64,000 bases of DNA from Phanerochaete sordida (Eukaryota; Basidiomycota; Agaricomycetes; Polyporales; Phanerochaetaceae), in NCBI GenBank assembly GCA_019973155.2, contig BPQB01000020.1, positions 124,001 through 188,000 of the forward strand, in the 5' to 3' direction. Below, piece after piece: positions 22,940 through 34,820 of this stretch. The notes beneath the pieces are model-generated. The model worked only from the letters and a program-made list of their open reading frames with translations, had not been told where the DNA came from and did not search any database. Numbering within the stretch: the stretch's first letter is position 1; each line of letters starts with the position of its first letter. Made by a program: the position numbers and the translations under genes.

Positions 22940-25337
22940 TCAGAAGACAGCGGCACTCAGCGATACGGGAGGCTGGCGCGGCACGGCTGCCGCCCGACCC
23001 CACTTGAGATACGCGGTACTGCAGTAGAAGCGCGCCGCCGCCCGCTCAAACCAGTCGAGTGTCGTTCCGGACGTTCTGTCGTCAAGTTGCATGTCAAACG
23101 ATCGCGGGCAACCGGGCCAGCGAAGGAGGAGGCGTCGCAGGGCGTCCAAGCGCAGGGTGCGCTCTGCCGGACTTTGGACGGGAAGGCGGTCAGGGTACGG
23201 CGGGAGGGTGGGCCTCGACCAGTGGTCTCCGGGAAAGATCTCGCCGAGGAGCTGGTTGCGTTCGGCGTACGCGCCGGCGCCCGTGTTCGAGGTGAGACAG
23301 CGGTCAAGCTCGCTGAGCTCCACCCGGAACGCGACCTCGGACAGCTCCCATGCTACCTCACAGACAACGTCGGCAGGGAGCGGAGGGCGGCCTGCTCTTG
23401 CGTCCTCTAAGCCGAGAGCGAGCGTGCGTCCGCGCCAGGAGAACGACGAGATCGGCGGTGTGCGGAGTTCGAAGGGGCGTGCGTCGCGGTCCAGCAGTGC
23501 GCCGAAGTAGGCGCAGACCTGCAGCTTGCGGTCTGCACGCTTCTGCTGCGCAGCCTGATGCGTGTCGGGCCGCTTCCCGCCTTTCCTGCTGGCCTTGGAC
23601 GCAGACTCAGCTAGGGCCGCCTCCCGTTTCTTCTGGGACTCCTCGCGCTCTTCTGGTGTTTGTTCCGGGAACCGCGCGAGGAAAATGCGCCAGCATTCAG
23701 GCCCGACAGGGTGGTACATGCCTCGTCTGCCGAGCTTGCTGAACACGCCTACTCGCACGCTGAGCCAGTTCGAGAGGTGCACGAGGAGGCGGATCGGCAG
23801 GCTCGGAGTGACGACGAGCTCTGGGTCAGGGATCCAGAAGCCGACGCGTGCTTCGCAGGGCTGTGTGGTGTCGACAGCCTCAAGCCCGGCCTGCCAAGCC
23901 GGCAGCCTCGCTGGGACCAGCGGATGCGCGGTGGCCTGAAATCGCTCTGTACCGCGCGGACGCTGGGTGGCTACGCACGGAGTGTGAGGCGTAGCTTTAG
24001 TCACGAGCCAGGTTGACTTACCCTTTTGCTTGCTCCTCCCCTGGTTGTAGAGAGTCGGCAGCCCGGCAAACTCGTTCTCGAGCGAGTAGTCAGCCGGCAG
24101 CGGGTTGCGCTCGATGTCCAAGACACCTTCTGACTCGCGCCATATTGCGTCGACGTGTTGGCTTCCGGCAGTCGCCCAACAGCGCACGTCTCCGCCCACG
24201 AGCCTAGAAGACGTTTCTATAGCAGACGGGTCTGTAAGTGAGACCGGGTCGCGACCCGCGAATTGGTCCTTTCCGGCGGCGTGTCGGAGGACGAGGAACC
24301 AGACAGGGACGCCCGCAGCCAGCCATCTTTGTGCGATCGTTGGGTCGTTGGTCACGGTGCCTATAACCCCCGCGTCGTGAACACCAGCTTCTGCAATCAC
24401 GGCGGTAGGCTTGTCCAAGACGGCGATGTCTGCCTTGGCCTTGGAGTAGTTGTGCCACCGGATGAACGCCCAGCACTCTGCCCAGCAGCGATGGAAGCGC
24501 GACCACAAGCGTACTATGTTCCGAAATGTGGATGGGATGCCAAACAGGGTGAAACTGCTGTGAAGAGCGGCGACCAGCCTGTTGAGAACTTCCGCGACCG
24601 CAACGTGAGCAGCAGGAGAATATCTTTTGATCGCTCCTGCGCTGTCCCGCGTGGACTGCACGACATCGCGAAGTTTGGCGACTTTCGCGGGCGCGAGATA
24701 GCCGAAGGCCCCGCCGCCGGGGTCTTCATTTGCGCTGACAAAGTCTTCTTTGCGCGGAGTCTCCCACAAAAACGCAAGCGGAGTGTGGCGAGGCGGCCGC
24801 TTGGGGATTAGGGCCAAGTAAGGTCGGTCTGGGCAGTACAACTGCGGCCAGTTGAGGGGATCCTCGACGCCAAATCGCCCGTCGTCGCGCAGCATGATGC
24901 CCACGCGCCCCATGACCGGGCGAGGCACCCAGTCCGCATTGATCGCAATGAGCAGGTACCTGTCGTCGACAAGGGCATGCACTCGTCCACGGGCCCACTT
25001 CATGGCCTCATCATCCAGAGTCACTAGGGTGTGTAACGGTCAGCAGCTGCCGCAACGCCCGCGGTACGTCACAGGTGAACGAACCTGCGTCGGGCCATGA
25101 AGGGCGCGCGATAACCACGTCTGGTTGCTTTGGCTTGTCTGAGGCCCCAGGCTCTGGTGCGCGCAGGGTCGTAGAAGTGCCTGCAGGCTGCGAGGCTGCA
25201 TGCTGTCTGGCAGCGGTCCACTCGTGAAGACGAGTCCGTTTAGGGGCACGAGGACGGTCTCCTTCAGAGTGGCGACCGGTGGCAGTAGTCGCAGCCGAGC
25301 CGCGTTTGTCCGCGGACGCAGAGGCGTTGGGATGCAT
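22940..25337 (-). CDS. Large agaricomycete-family protein, unknown function
   Basis: Protein of about 760 aa that resembles a multigene family known to me only from Agaricomycetes, with no assigned function. The start is MHPNASASADKRGSAATT (ATG 25337). Exon 1 ends ARPSWPDA; a 60-bp intron (GTTCGT to CCCTAG, with a CTGAC branch-like site) leads to VTLDDEAMKWARGRVHALV. Family hallmarks are RLWSRFHRCWAECWAFIRWH, then VIGTVTNDPTIAQRWLAAGV followed by PVWFLVLRH, then ENEFAGLPTLYNQG. A second intron near 24022-23954 keeps the frame. The C-terminal half has a Lys/Glu-rich helix (EEREESQKKREAALAES), then GGKRPDTHQAAQQKRADRK and GEIFPGDHWSRP, and ends SLSAAVF. No enzyme motif, signal peptide or membrane span is seen. 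Confidence 0.75.
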
Positions 25338-25866
25338 GGGCGACGTGGTTCGAGGGTCGGAGAGACGAGACAGGAGGTGGGAAGGCGGCGGCGTGAGCGA
25401 AGAGTCCGCCCAGAGTATCCTTCGAACGTTCGGTTCCACGGCCCACGGACCTGGTTTTGAAGCAGCTACAGAGGTGCCAAAGGGCACTCTAGCAGCTGAA
25501 GAGTGCGGCTGGCACTTAGAGGGAGAGGCAGGGGGCGGGCGCTGCCAAATGCATCTTCAGTGAACCCCACACTGAACGACTCAAGTTGGATTACTCAGGC
25601 TCTAGGCTCGCACGTCAGCCTCTTAAATTACGGAAGAGGCGGTACCGTCGATTCTCCTACTCAAGCTCAAGCAGAAGGCCTGTTCGTACCGTCGCCCGCG
25701 GTCACGGTGTGTGTAGGAGAACGAGAACGAGATGAGCCCGAAGCGCGCGTTCGCCGGCGCTCGAGTTCAGTTCGCGATTAGACGCCCGACGACCTGTCTT
25801 CACTCTGCCACTGCTCGGGATTGCCCCGCCAGCTACAAAACCCACGACGCCTCGGTCGTGCCCAAA
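25338..25866. other. Divergent promoter region
   Basis: About 530 bp between the starts of the large minus-strand gene and RSM10. It must hold both promoters; I see no gene here and no clear TATA box. Confidence 0.45.
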
Positions 25867-26864
25867 ATGTTTGCTCGGGCGTGCTCAAGGGTGGTCAAGA
25901 CCTGGTCCCCGCGCGTGACTGCCCCTTGGGCAGGCGCGGGCCGAGCCATTCACCTCCAGTCCGCTACGAAGGTTGCGGGTACTTCGTACGTCTCCGAGCC
26001 CTCCGTAGCACCCGACCGGGACTTCATGAACTGTGTTACAGCTCTTCCAACTCTCCGATAAGAAGATATTATGCGTCCGACGCGATTCCGGAAGACAGCG
26101 CTGCTGAGGCTGTCGATCCATTCGAGGAGTTCGCAGAAGAACAAGAGTTCGAGGAAGTGGAAGTGGAGGAGTTCGACCTGGAGAACGTAACGGAAGAACA
26201 AATGGCGGCCGCCATCGTGGACGGCCGTGCGATGTTTGAGCCGATGTACCACCCGCACACGCACGGGATCCCGGCCGCGGCGGTGCACCTGCGTTCGCAC
26301 CACGTCTCGCTGCTGCAGATGTACTCGCACTTCGCGGTGCACGCCGCGGCGGCGCTCGGCATCCCGACGTCCGCGCCGACGCCGCTGCCGACGCAGCGCA
26401 GCCTCTGGACGGTGCTCAAGGGCCCGTTCGTGCACAAGAAGGCGCAGGAGAACTTCGACCGCAAGACGCACAAGCGGCTCATCAAAGCCTGGGACGCACA
26501 CCCCGACGTTATCGAGCGCTGGGTGCGCTACATGGAGAAGCATGCGCTCGCTGGTGTTGGTATGCGCGTCGTGCGCTGGGAGCGCGCGCCCGTGGGCGTC
26601 GGGAAGAAGGTCGAGGAGGCGGTCGCTGCGGCGATGGAGGCTGCGAAGCTGCAGACACCACAGGCGCAGGTAGCGGCGCTTGGAAAGGAGATTGTCAAGC
26701 AGGAAACTACCACTACAGCCAATGAGGTCGTCGTTCAGGCGACATCAATCGCGGATTCGAACGCTGCAGAGGCAAAACCCGCAGAACAGCCGAAGGCAGA
26801 AGAACCAAAGGTCGCTGGAGAGCCCAAGGCCTCCGAGAAGCCCAAGCCGTCGGAATCTGCGTAG
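25867..26864 (+). CDS. RSM10: Mitochondrial small-subunit ribosomal protein uS10m
   Basis: Core protein of the mitochondrial small ribosomal subunit. Exon 1 codes a basic presequence-like start (MFARACSRVVKTWSPRVTAP) and ends SATKVAGTS before a GTACGT donor. An intron of about 58 bp ends TTACAG near 26040; exon 2 continues SSNSPIRRYYASDAIPED. After an acidic stretch, the S10 domain reads AAVHLRSHHVSLLQMYSHFA, then GPFVHKKAQENFDRKTHKRL, ending GMRVVRWERAPV. A C-terminal Ala/Glu/Pro/Lys-rich extension of about 100 residues (KPAEQPKAEEPK) goes beyond the bacterial S10 length. The start is the first ATG of the spliced frame. Confidence 0.92.
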
Positions 26865-27074
26865 ACCAAGCCTCTCTATCAGCTGCCTCGCTTACATGCA
26901 CTTGCTCACACACACTACAATATCTATCCGATCTGGGTCCCGTAGGGATAATGGCACGCTTTGCTCTTGCGTCCTGTCGTCCCATTCTATTGGTTGAGCA
27001 TACATTGAAATTACGGTACGAACAGCGAGCTCAACCACAATAATTTCTGCCGCCTGATCACTCCAGCGGCGTTG

Positions 27075-30000
27075 TTACTGCGAGCTGGAAGCGGTTTTGC
27101 CATGTCTGAGCCGGAGACTCGCTCGCTGCCACATGCCCTTCCGCAGTGTTGCATCCCTAGCAGGAGTCGGAGGAGTGACAATGCCCAGACTCTCCACCGC
27201 TGGTGTAGGCGGCGTCTGTGTCGATGCGTCTTGACTTGGACCGGCGATAGAGGACGGTCCATCGGCGGCCTGCCCAGTCTCGGCAGGGCTCGCGAGCTCG
27301 ATAGCTGCTAGCTTGTGCTCGATAACCGCAATGCGGCTCGACAATTCTTCGACTACGTCCGGTATTGTGGGCTCGGGAGTGGCTTGAACTGCCTCCTCAG
27401 CAACGTCCGCGACGCTTGAGGAGGGCTGCGCAGTTAGGACGTGCTTGGTGCGCCCGCCGAGCAGTCTGCCCATGTCGCCCTTCACCTGGTCCATGAGTCT
27501 CTCCACGTCTTCACGGTGGTCGTCGAGCCGGGTCGAGAGACGCCTCGACACGCGGTAGACCGAGTCCTCGATGTCTCCGAGCCGTTCGTTGAGCTTGCGA
27601 AGCTCTGCCTTATATTCCGTCATATTCTCTTGACCCGATCCGCTGGGAGCGACTGGTGGATCATTCGCAGGTGGCGCGAATTGTGGAGGTGCGAGCGGCA
27701 CTGGCGGAGGTGGTCGAGCCACGCGTTGTCGCTGTGATACAGGCGGCCCATATATTTGCGGCGCGCCAGCTCGCCGTGGATTTACGTGAGGGAAGGCCGG
27801 TGGAGGTCGGCTTCCTAGAGCAGAGGGAAGCTCTGATGGACGGAGCGGCTGAGGCATACGGTTTGGCCGCGGGGGCGGAACAGCACGCGAAGGTGAAGCC
27901 TGAGTCTGCGCTAGGAGCTGTGAGCTCGCAGTCGGCGTTGGCGGCTGGGCTGGTGGTGCAAATGTTGGAGTGCCTGGTGTGGCCGTTGACGGTCGTGTGC
28001 TTGCAGAGTGGGTCAACGAAGGCGTGCTCGCAAGCGTGCTGTCCAGAGTCCATCCCTCTGATTCGAACTCAGGTACACTGGAGGAGCCGTCTGTTGGCCG
28101 CTGGCCATTGCGCTGCCCCTCGCCATGTTCCGCCGGTGTACTCTGACGGTAAGGAGTATCCCCCAAGATGTCAGAGGGACCGGGCGGATGGTCTGCGGAC
28201 TGTGCCGCTGGCATCGCTGGTGTACCTGAGGTCGCTGCTTGAGGCATCGCAAATGACTGAAATGTTTCTGCGGTGGGTGGAGAGTGTGCAACAGAACGCC
28301 AGCCGGAGCGAATTGGACTCGAATAACGCCTGGGCGGACTGAGAAGCCGTTGTCTATCCAATGACGACTGCCGAGAACTGCTCCTGCTGTCGGTCGGTGT
28401 TCCTTCCGACCATGGTGGCCGATTCTCGAGCGTCCGTCCCAAGCCAGGCATCGGTATTGGTAACATTGGCGACCCCATTTGAGACGCGGACGGGGTGAAG
28501 GTTTGGGGGACGAATCCAGCAGGAAGATCCACGCCGGAGGCAGGGAAAGCTGCTGAGCTCCCGAGTGACAGAGCAGGGCCCCAAGGACTGGGCGGTGAGG
28601 CAAGTAAGGGAACTCGTGGCCAAGAGCTAACAGAGGCGGGCCGGAACCCAGGTGGTGTTATACTGGACGCTACCTGAAATGGACTCATCATGATGAGCTG
28701 CTGGCCATAGGTGGGTAGCATGCCCATTTGAAATGGGGAGTCGGTGTATAGGGCAGTCGGAGTCTGTGCTCTCGATAGAGACATAGCGGAGGCGATGTCG
28801 CTTGGCGACCAGGCTTGCGTGGGAGATCCCACAATTGAGACACGGTGCCGGGACATATCTTGCATAGAGGGAAGCTTGCGTTTGCCAGTAGAGATGACGA
28901 GAGTCAAACTGTGTGACCAATGATGCCCCGTCGAATGTTCATTCGAGGGGTCTGTTATGAGAAAAAGTTGACCAGCGGACCAAGAGGTGATAAATTTTGG
29001 TCGTACCATGGCCATCTTTCCCTGCACCTTGTTCCGCAGCAGAATCTTTGTATTCATATACATCCTCGAGGACGAGGATGTTGAGTTTCTTCTCTTGAGC
29101 AAGATTGCAGTCTGGACACATGTAGGTCTTCTCTGGTGAATAAATCAGTAAATCTTTCCAAAGATGTAGGTCGAATACGGTCTCACCGGTACAGTCGATA
29201 CAGGACCAGAAAGGCAAACTCAACCACAGGCCGCACATACAACATGTGGGCAGACTTCGGCGCTGCTCAGTGCCTTGCGAAGCTGCAAATTTGGGCGCCG
29301 TAACCTCATTCACCAGCAAGTCCTCGTCGAGGAATGCGTGAGCAACTGACTCCTCTAAGGACCTCCTGCGGGCAATGTCAAGTGCTGCATGGTCCCACTT
29401 ATTGTATGTGAACCGCCGAACTTGCAGGAAGGCATGGTATGAAGACGAGAGAAGGGCGGCTGCACAATCAAGCATTAAATCCTCGAAGAGGCACTTGGAG
29501 CAGTAGTCTGTCGTCTTCCCATTCTTGAGTGTCCTCGGCTTGCTAGATAAGCGTTCGCTAGTCTCCTGGCAGCCGAGGCAAATGAGCCGTGTCATATTCA
29601 TGGTGTGCCTGCGGCACTTGTCGCACATGACCGGCCTGCATAAAGTGTCAACACGATGTCGGAAGAGCCGCGGAGTTACTCACGAGTGCAGCACTTGTCT
29701 ACGCACAACGTTGTCCACAAGACGACAATACAATCGCTGTTGCTCCAGCGAGTACTTCTGAGCCAGGATGGTGATATCCTGCTCTGTCAGAGCACGAGCC
29801 AGCCGGAGGCTGTCTTGACGGCGAGGCCGGTGAGACCCGGACTGAAAAATCTCCTCCAGGGCTATCTCGTCCTTGCGTCCCACCCTGGCAACTGCAGCCT
29901 GGGCCATGAGAGAGAATGCGTCGTCAGGCTCACCATCAGGCATCATGACACTCTGTTCAATGCACAATTGCACGAAAGGATGCATGTCATGGTCTTGGTT

Positions 30001-32779
30001 GGTCACAACTTCCAGCACGTCATCTTGGACCCATGGCTCCCGTGAAACAACTTGAGTCGCCGGCGGGATATCCTGCGAGGGGCCATTCGCGCCATCGCTT
30101 CGTATGAAAGCATCGGAAGAGCCGGGCGTAAAATATCCTTCGTGAGACCTGGCTTCGTCACGAAGGTATTTGCACGTCCCGAGCTTTTCATTGAAGTAAA
30201 TATAGCGATACTGAGTGCCACTGTTATGAGTATATTCCTGGAAAGGCTCAATACACTCACCAAACCAAAAGAGAAATGCTTGACGCTTCTGTGAAGTGCT
30301 TGAACGTCATCGACATTCCTGGAGGCGGCCATGTCTGGGTTATAATTCTATGAGGATCGTACTCCGCTAGAGTGATAGATTTGGAACGACCTTTCAGCGC
30401 ATCGATTCGGCGATAGCTTGAGCGAAGCAGAGTCCAGAGCGACGTTCGCAGAGCAAAGACCCGATCTCTCTGTAGGGCAGCGCTGGAGGCTTCCTGAATA
30501 GTCTCGATACATCTCTCCACCATGATGTATAGCAACGGAAGGATCATCTGGAAGACGGTATGAGGATAATCCCGCTTATTTTAATTGATTTTGCGTCGTA
30601 CCTTGTCTAGACAGCGATTGCCAATCACCAAAGCAACCGTGGTTGGCGTGTCCAGCTCATAGTTTACGGACTGAATCGCAAGCCTGAGCTTCTGCTCCTC
30701 CGACAATTCAAAGTCTTCAAACTTCTCGAACACGGAGGCGTCCTCTTCGAGCAGATAGAGGATTTTGTAGACACCGGATAGCAAGCAGTCGCATGCATAG
30801 AAAACGCCCTCTCCGAGGAGGCGCTGAATGTATGCTCGGTTGATAGGCAGCACATTGGCGGAGATGGGGCGTATCTTCTTCAGAAGCTCGCGGATGCGCT
30901 TGTAGTACCAGATCAAGGCTAGTGGGCTGCCTGCGATGCCTGTCGTTGAGAGGTTAAACAACGAAGGCAATGGCGGGCACTTACCAACTGTCCAGTATGC
31001 TACCCAACGAGGGAGGCTACCAACGCGCGTTAGACTGGCAACGCGTGAGTCATCGAAGACGTACCTCCAGCCGCCCGGTCGCGACAGCGAAAAGCTATTG
31101 AGCTCGGCGATTGTGACATGGGCAGACCCGTCAAGGTCGATGGCCTCGACCAAGCCCTGTTTCCAACGTTCGCTGAGGTACTTGGACGCCCATGGGTCTT
31201 CGGGCTCGACGTAAAACGATGCGAGCGGGGATTCGGACCTTTGACTGCCGGGGGGAGTGTGGATGTGCTCCAAACTGCGTGTTAGGAGGTTCTTGATGAC
31301 CTCGTCTACTGCAGGACGAGCATGCCAACCCTGCATAGGACGTGATCAGATGACAAGTTCTGGCCAACATCTGCAAAACGCACCATATCTTGCCAAAGCT
31401 GGCGTAGATCCTAAGACGTACGCATTAGCCATGGCAGCGGACCACGGCGCATAGACCCACAGTGTCTATGATCTCTGAGCAGTGGCTCCCCGTAGGTGTC
31501 CTCTCGAAGCTGACCTGACGCATGGTCGTGATCAAGACGTTCTCAAAGCGGTCGAGTCCGAGCTGAAACTTCCTCTCGAGAGCGTCTTCATTTTGGTAGA
31601 AAAGGCCCGTGAATGTGATCTGAAGGTTCTTGCCCACATCCTCCCAAAGATCGGCGACGCGCCCGATGAGTCTGTCCTCGCGGTCAATCCCGATCCTCTC
31701 GATTTCCATGTCTAGCTCCTGGCGCAGATTGTCATCTTCCGAGACCCTTTGAGCACCACCCTTGGAGTCTATGAACCTTAGCAGTTCAAGCTCCTCCGGG
31801 GAACGGAGTAGATCGAGGCGCAGGTCGACTCGTTCGACTTGCGCGTGCACGGATGCCAACGTGACATTGGCAGCTTTGATCTCGGACGTGGCGAGTAGGA
31901 CCAAATCTTTGTGTAGATCTTCCTTGTGCGCCGAAAATGCTGCTGCGAATGCGTTCAGAGTCTCCTCCCACTTGAAGCTAGTGAGTAGCCTGACTAAATC
32001 AAACGTACACCACCAAATCAGTACTTCTTCGAACGTGGCAGAGCCAAGCGAACGTACCTATAACAGCCTTGTTCTGAAAGCTATCGCATTTCGCAGCACA
32101 ATCCTTGATATCATCCGCTATGCGCTTCATGCGCGAGGATAAGCGCAGCTCGAGAGCGTTGTTCACCTGCGGGTCCGCCGGAAAGTCTCGTATGCTGCGT
32201 ACCATCAGGAAGGGTACCCGGCATAGCACTGGGCATAACTCACAGAGCCACCACTGTCATCATGTTGCACATTTCGGCATGCAACGCGAGCACGCGCTTG
32301 TCATTCTCGCGTCGCGTCATCTCAAGCTTGATCGCGGTCTTGAAGGCCAGCGCAACGACTACGCAAAGCGTCGTACGTCAGGTATATACTACTGGGCTTG
32401 GGTTCATTACGCACCTGATACGAAAGGGTGTACTCTGCTCAGCTCATCTAGCACGTTCACCAGTACGCCACAGCTGGCTTTGACGTTGTCGACAGCATAT
32501 GTAACTAGGTCTTGAGCCAAGGGCGCATAAGAGCTGCCTTCTACCCGATCTACATCGTCGACAGCACGGTCGGCTTGCTCAACTGCGACAGATCAGCATT
32601 AATGTCAATCCTGCGAACCATGGCAGAGAATACTCGCTAGTCACGGTTATGCGCCCATCCTGTGCCATATGATCATGAACCTCGAGCCGGTTCAACGCAG
32701 CTACGGCCTCTTGGACGTGCTCAGACGTGTCAGAGTCGTCAGAAGACCTGCCGGGTTCGCCGTTAACTGGCATGGCCAT
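27075..32779 (-). CDS. EF-hand / double zinc-finger protein A (agaricomycete family)
   Basis: Multi-exon gene of roughly 1,600 aa. In order: an N-terminal helical region (DELSRVHPFVSG, then LKTAIKLEMTRRENDKRVLA-type, then RMKRIADDIKDCAAKCDSF), a long coiled-coil region (31425-31985), and one canonical EF-hand loop DLDGSAHVTIAE. Then come LPRWVAYWTVG and a helical repeat (PINRAYIQRLLGEGVFYACD and QSVNYELDT). Two Cys clusters follow: CDKCRRHTMNMTRLICLGC with YCSKCLF, then CCMCG..SCIDC with MCPDC. The last exon (about 2 kb) codes a disordered Pro/Ser tail, a coiled coil (AELRKLNERLGDIEDSVYRV), ELSSRIAVIEHKLAAIEL and the end GMWQRASLRLRHGK. I know the EF-hand part from polypore proteins of unknown role. 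Early exon joins (32000-32779) are approximate. Confidence 0.75.
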
Positions 32780-33560
32780 AGGGACGCCTCGTAGGCGGGA
32801 AGAGGGACAAGGTCAAACTCAAATACTACCTGAGTTTTGAGCATCTGAAGCGTCTCAGTCGAGAGCGCTAGGATTGTTGGTTTGATGATATACTGTAGAA
32901 GGCAGATTGGACACAGCGGTGCACGCGTCCCGGGGCATGGGTGATGGAAAGATGGCTTTGTTCCAATTCAGAATCTGCGAGCCTACATCCTAAACAAACT
33001 GCCGCAGCTGCAGGGAATATTTGAGCAAGAGCGGCCGACGGAGAGATGGAGCACAAGGGTGGTCACCTTTAGAAGATGGTCCTGGTCGAAGGCGCGAGCA
33101 CAGAGTTGAAGCGCATTGGAAGCGCCGGCGTCTAGCATACCAAAACAGGCATGCTGCACCTCCGTGGCGCTTGACACGTTTCGACCACGCTTTCGACCGT
33201 CATCTCCATCCTTTCTCTTGTCCTCTCGCCTCCCTCTTCGTCTCTGCGTCTTCTTCTAGTCGGACGCAAGCAATTCTGAGCAAATAAGATGCTTTCAATC
33301 CATTCTTCGTTCCAGACACAACAAGTACACAGGTCCTACGACAGGCAAAACACAAAGGCAGAAAAGTACAGGGAGGGATGGATTCGACCGCAAACTGGAT
33401 AGGGCAGGGCATTCGTGTATGGACTCCTTTACTCTCTTTCTTTCTGAAGCACAATAAATAGCAGAAATAGTCCGAAGATAGAACTGCCCCCTCGAGCGAC
33501 CAGTACGCAGACCGGAGCCCAAGTGAGACCACGAAACTCGTTCCTTCCTAGCAACCACAT
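32780..33560. other. Intergenic
   Basis: Upstream region of EF-hand gene A and 3' flank of the next minus-strand gene. No protein-like frame is seen. Confidence 0.45.
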
Positions 33561-34820
33561 TCACTTGGCCACGTCATCAAGAGATGGCCTCCTGGAGCCG
33601 AGGACTCTGGCCCATTTCTTCGCCTTCTCGATGCCCTGCTTCACCGAGCCTTTCCACGGCGAGCTCAGGCGAAGAGGCATCGCGCGAACGACATCCCGAA
33701 GGCGACGCGGCCGCTTGAAGAGACCCGCCTCCGCAGTCGCACTGCCGACCGCCTCGAGCTCGACGGGCTCGGCATCGGAGCCGCGGCGCGACCGGATGTC
33801 GATGCTTTCGGCGAGGGGGCGGAAGCGGGCCTGGGAGTCGGCGACGACGCCCTGTGCGACAGCCGCGAACTCGTGCACCGTGCTCCAGGAGCGGACGCTG
33901 CGCAGGGAGTTCGGGCAGTCGTCCGTCGCGAACGAGCGAGCGGGGCTTGCGAGGGAGACGCGGCTCGGAGGTGGGGGAGCAGGCAGGCGGAAGGGCGTGG
34001 GGTCCCTGACATAGAACGAGGACGTAGACGACGACGGGCTCGGCGGCGGGGCGTATGCGCGCGCCTGGGGGAAATTGCCTCCAGCGGGAGCGTCGTAGGA
34101 CACCACCGTCTCGACCGTGACCTCGACGACCATCTCCTTCTCCTCGTACAACAGGGCGCGCGCAGCGTCGCCCGCAGAGAACTTCGCCTCGTACTCGTCC
34201 GGGTCGACCGCCACCATCCCAACCCTGACCGGGCGCTGCGAAGCGCGGATCTCTTTGCCAATCTCTATCGCGCGGCCGTAGCGGCTGGGGTCCCCGGACT
34301 TGAAGATCGCGAACATCTCCGCCAGCGCATCGTGCGCCGCGTCCGAAGGCGCCTGAGTGCGGGGGACCTCTTCGACTTGCACGGGCACGACGTTCGCCCT
34401 ATCCTTGGCCGCAGTGGGCATCGGCGCCAGCAGCGCCAGTTCATCCTCGTTCGCGTCGTCCTCAGCAAGCATGCGCACTTCGACGGACTTCGCCTTGGTG
34501 GGCGAGCTCGGTGGCGTCGAGACGAAGATGGAGTCCGGGCGGACATAGCGTCCGCGATCCCCCGATGCGAAGGTGCTGAAGGACTCGTCCGCCGAGTCCT
34601 GGCTGCTGACCGAGCTCGAGGGCGAGAGCGGCGGCGTCGTGAGCGTTGGCGAGGTCGGCGAGGGGGGCTCGGTGGCGGGGCGCAGAATCGGGCGGCGGAC
34701 GGGGGTGCGAGGGGAGGCCTGACGGGTCATCGGGTGTGCGATGGTCGGGGACGCATGCTGGACGAGAGCCGAGTGGCGAGAGGGCGAAGCTGTTGGAAGG
34801 GGGGTCAGCGGTGAGTTCAA
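33561..34820 (-). CDS. Hypothetical disordered protein, single exon (419 aa)
   Basis: One uninterrupted frame of 419 codons from MNSPLTPLPTASPSRHSALV. The first 120 residues are Pro/Ser/Thr-rich with SPTSPTLTTPPLSPSSSVSS, which would suit proline-directed phosphorylation. A central acidic helix-like part reads DALAEMFAIFKSGDPSRYGR, then a predicted strand-rich stretch EMVVEVTVETVVSYDAP. The C-terminus is basic (KRPRRLRDVVRAMPLRLSSP, then KGSVKQGIEKAKKWARVL). Strong GC-biased codon use and consistent composition support a real gene. I do not recognise a domain; the motif style fits other basidiomycete orphan proteins. Confidence 0.6.
   Translation of the reverse strand: MNSPLTPLPTASPSRHSALVQHASPTIAHPMTRQASPRTPVRRPILRPATEPPSPTSPTLTTPPLSPSSSVSSQDSADESFSTFASGDRGRYVRPDSIFVSTPPSSPTKAKSVEVRMLAEDDANEDELALLAPMPTAAKDRANVVPVQVEEVPRTQAPSDAAHDALAEMFAIFKSGDPSRYGRAIEIGKEIRASQRPVRVGMVAVDPDEYEAKFSAGDAARALLYEEKEMVVEVTVETVVSYDAPAGGNFPQARAYAPPPSPSSSTSSFYVRDPTPFRLPAPPPPSRVSLASPARSFATDDCPNSLRSVRSWSTVHEFAAVAQGVVADSQARFRPLAESIDIRSRRGSDAEPVELEAVGSATAEAGLFKRPRRLRDVVRAMPLRLSSPWKGSVKQGIEKAKKWARVLGSRRPSLDDVAK

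Noticed and set aside
25011..25487. A separate gene upstream of the frame at 22940-25024
   Set aside because: A 60-bp intron with good borders joins both into one gene, and the longer 5' frame begins with GTG, so the ATG at 25337 was chosen.
33873..34814. 313-codon plus-strand frame opposite the disordered protein gene
   Set aside because: Arg-rich mirror of a GC-biased gene; the minus frame has the more protein-like content.
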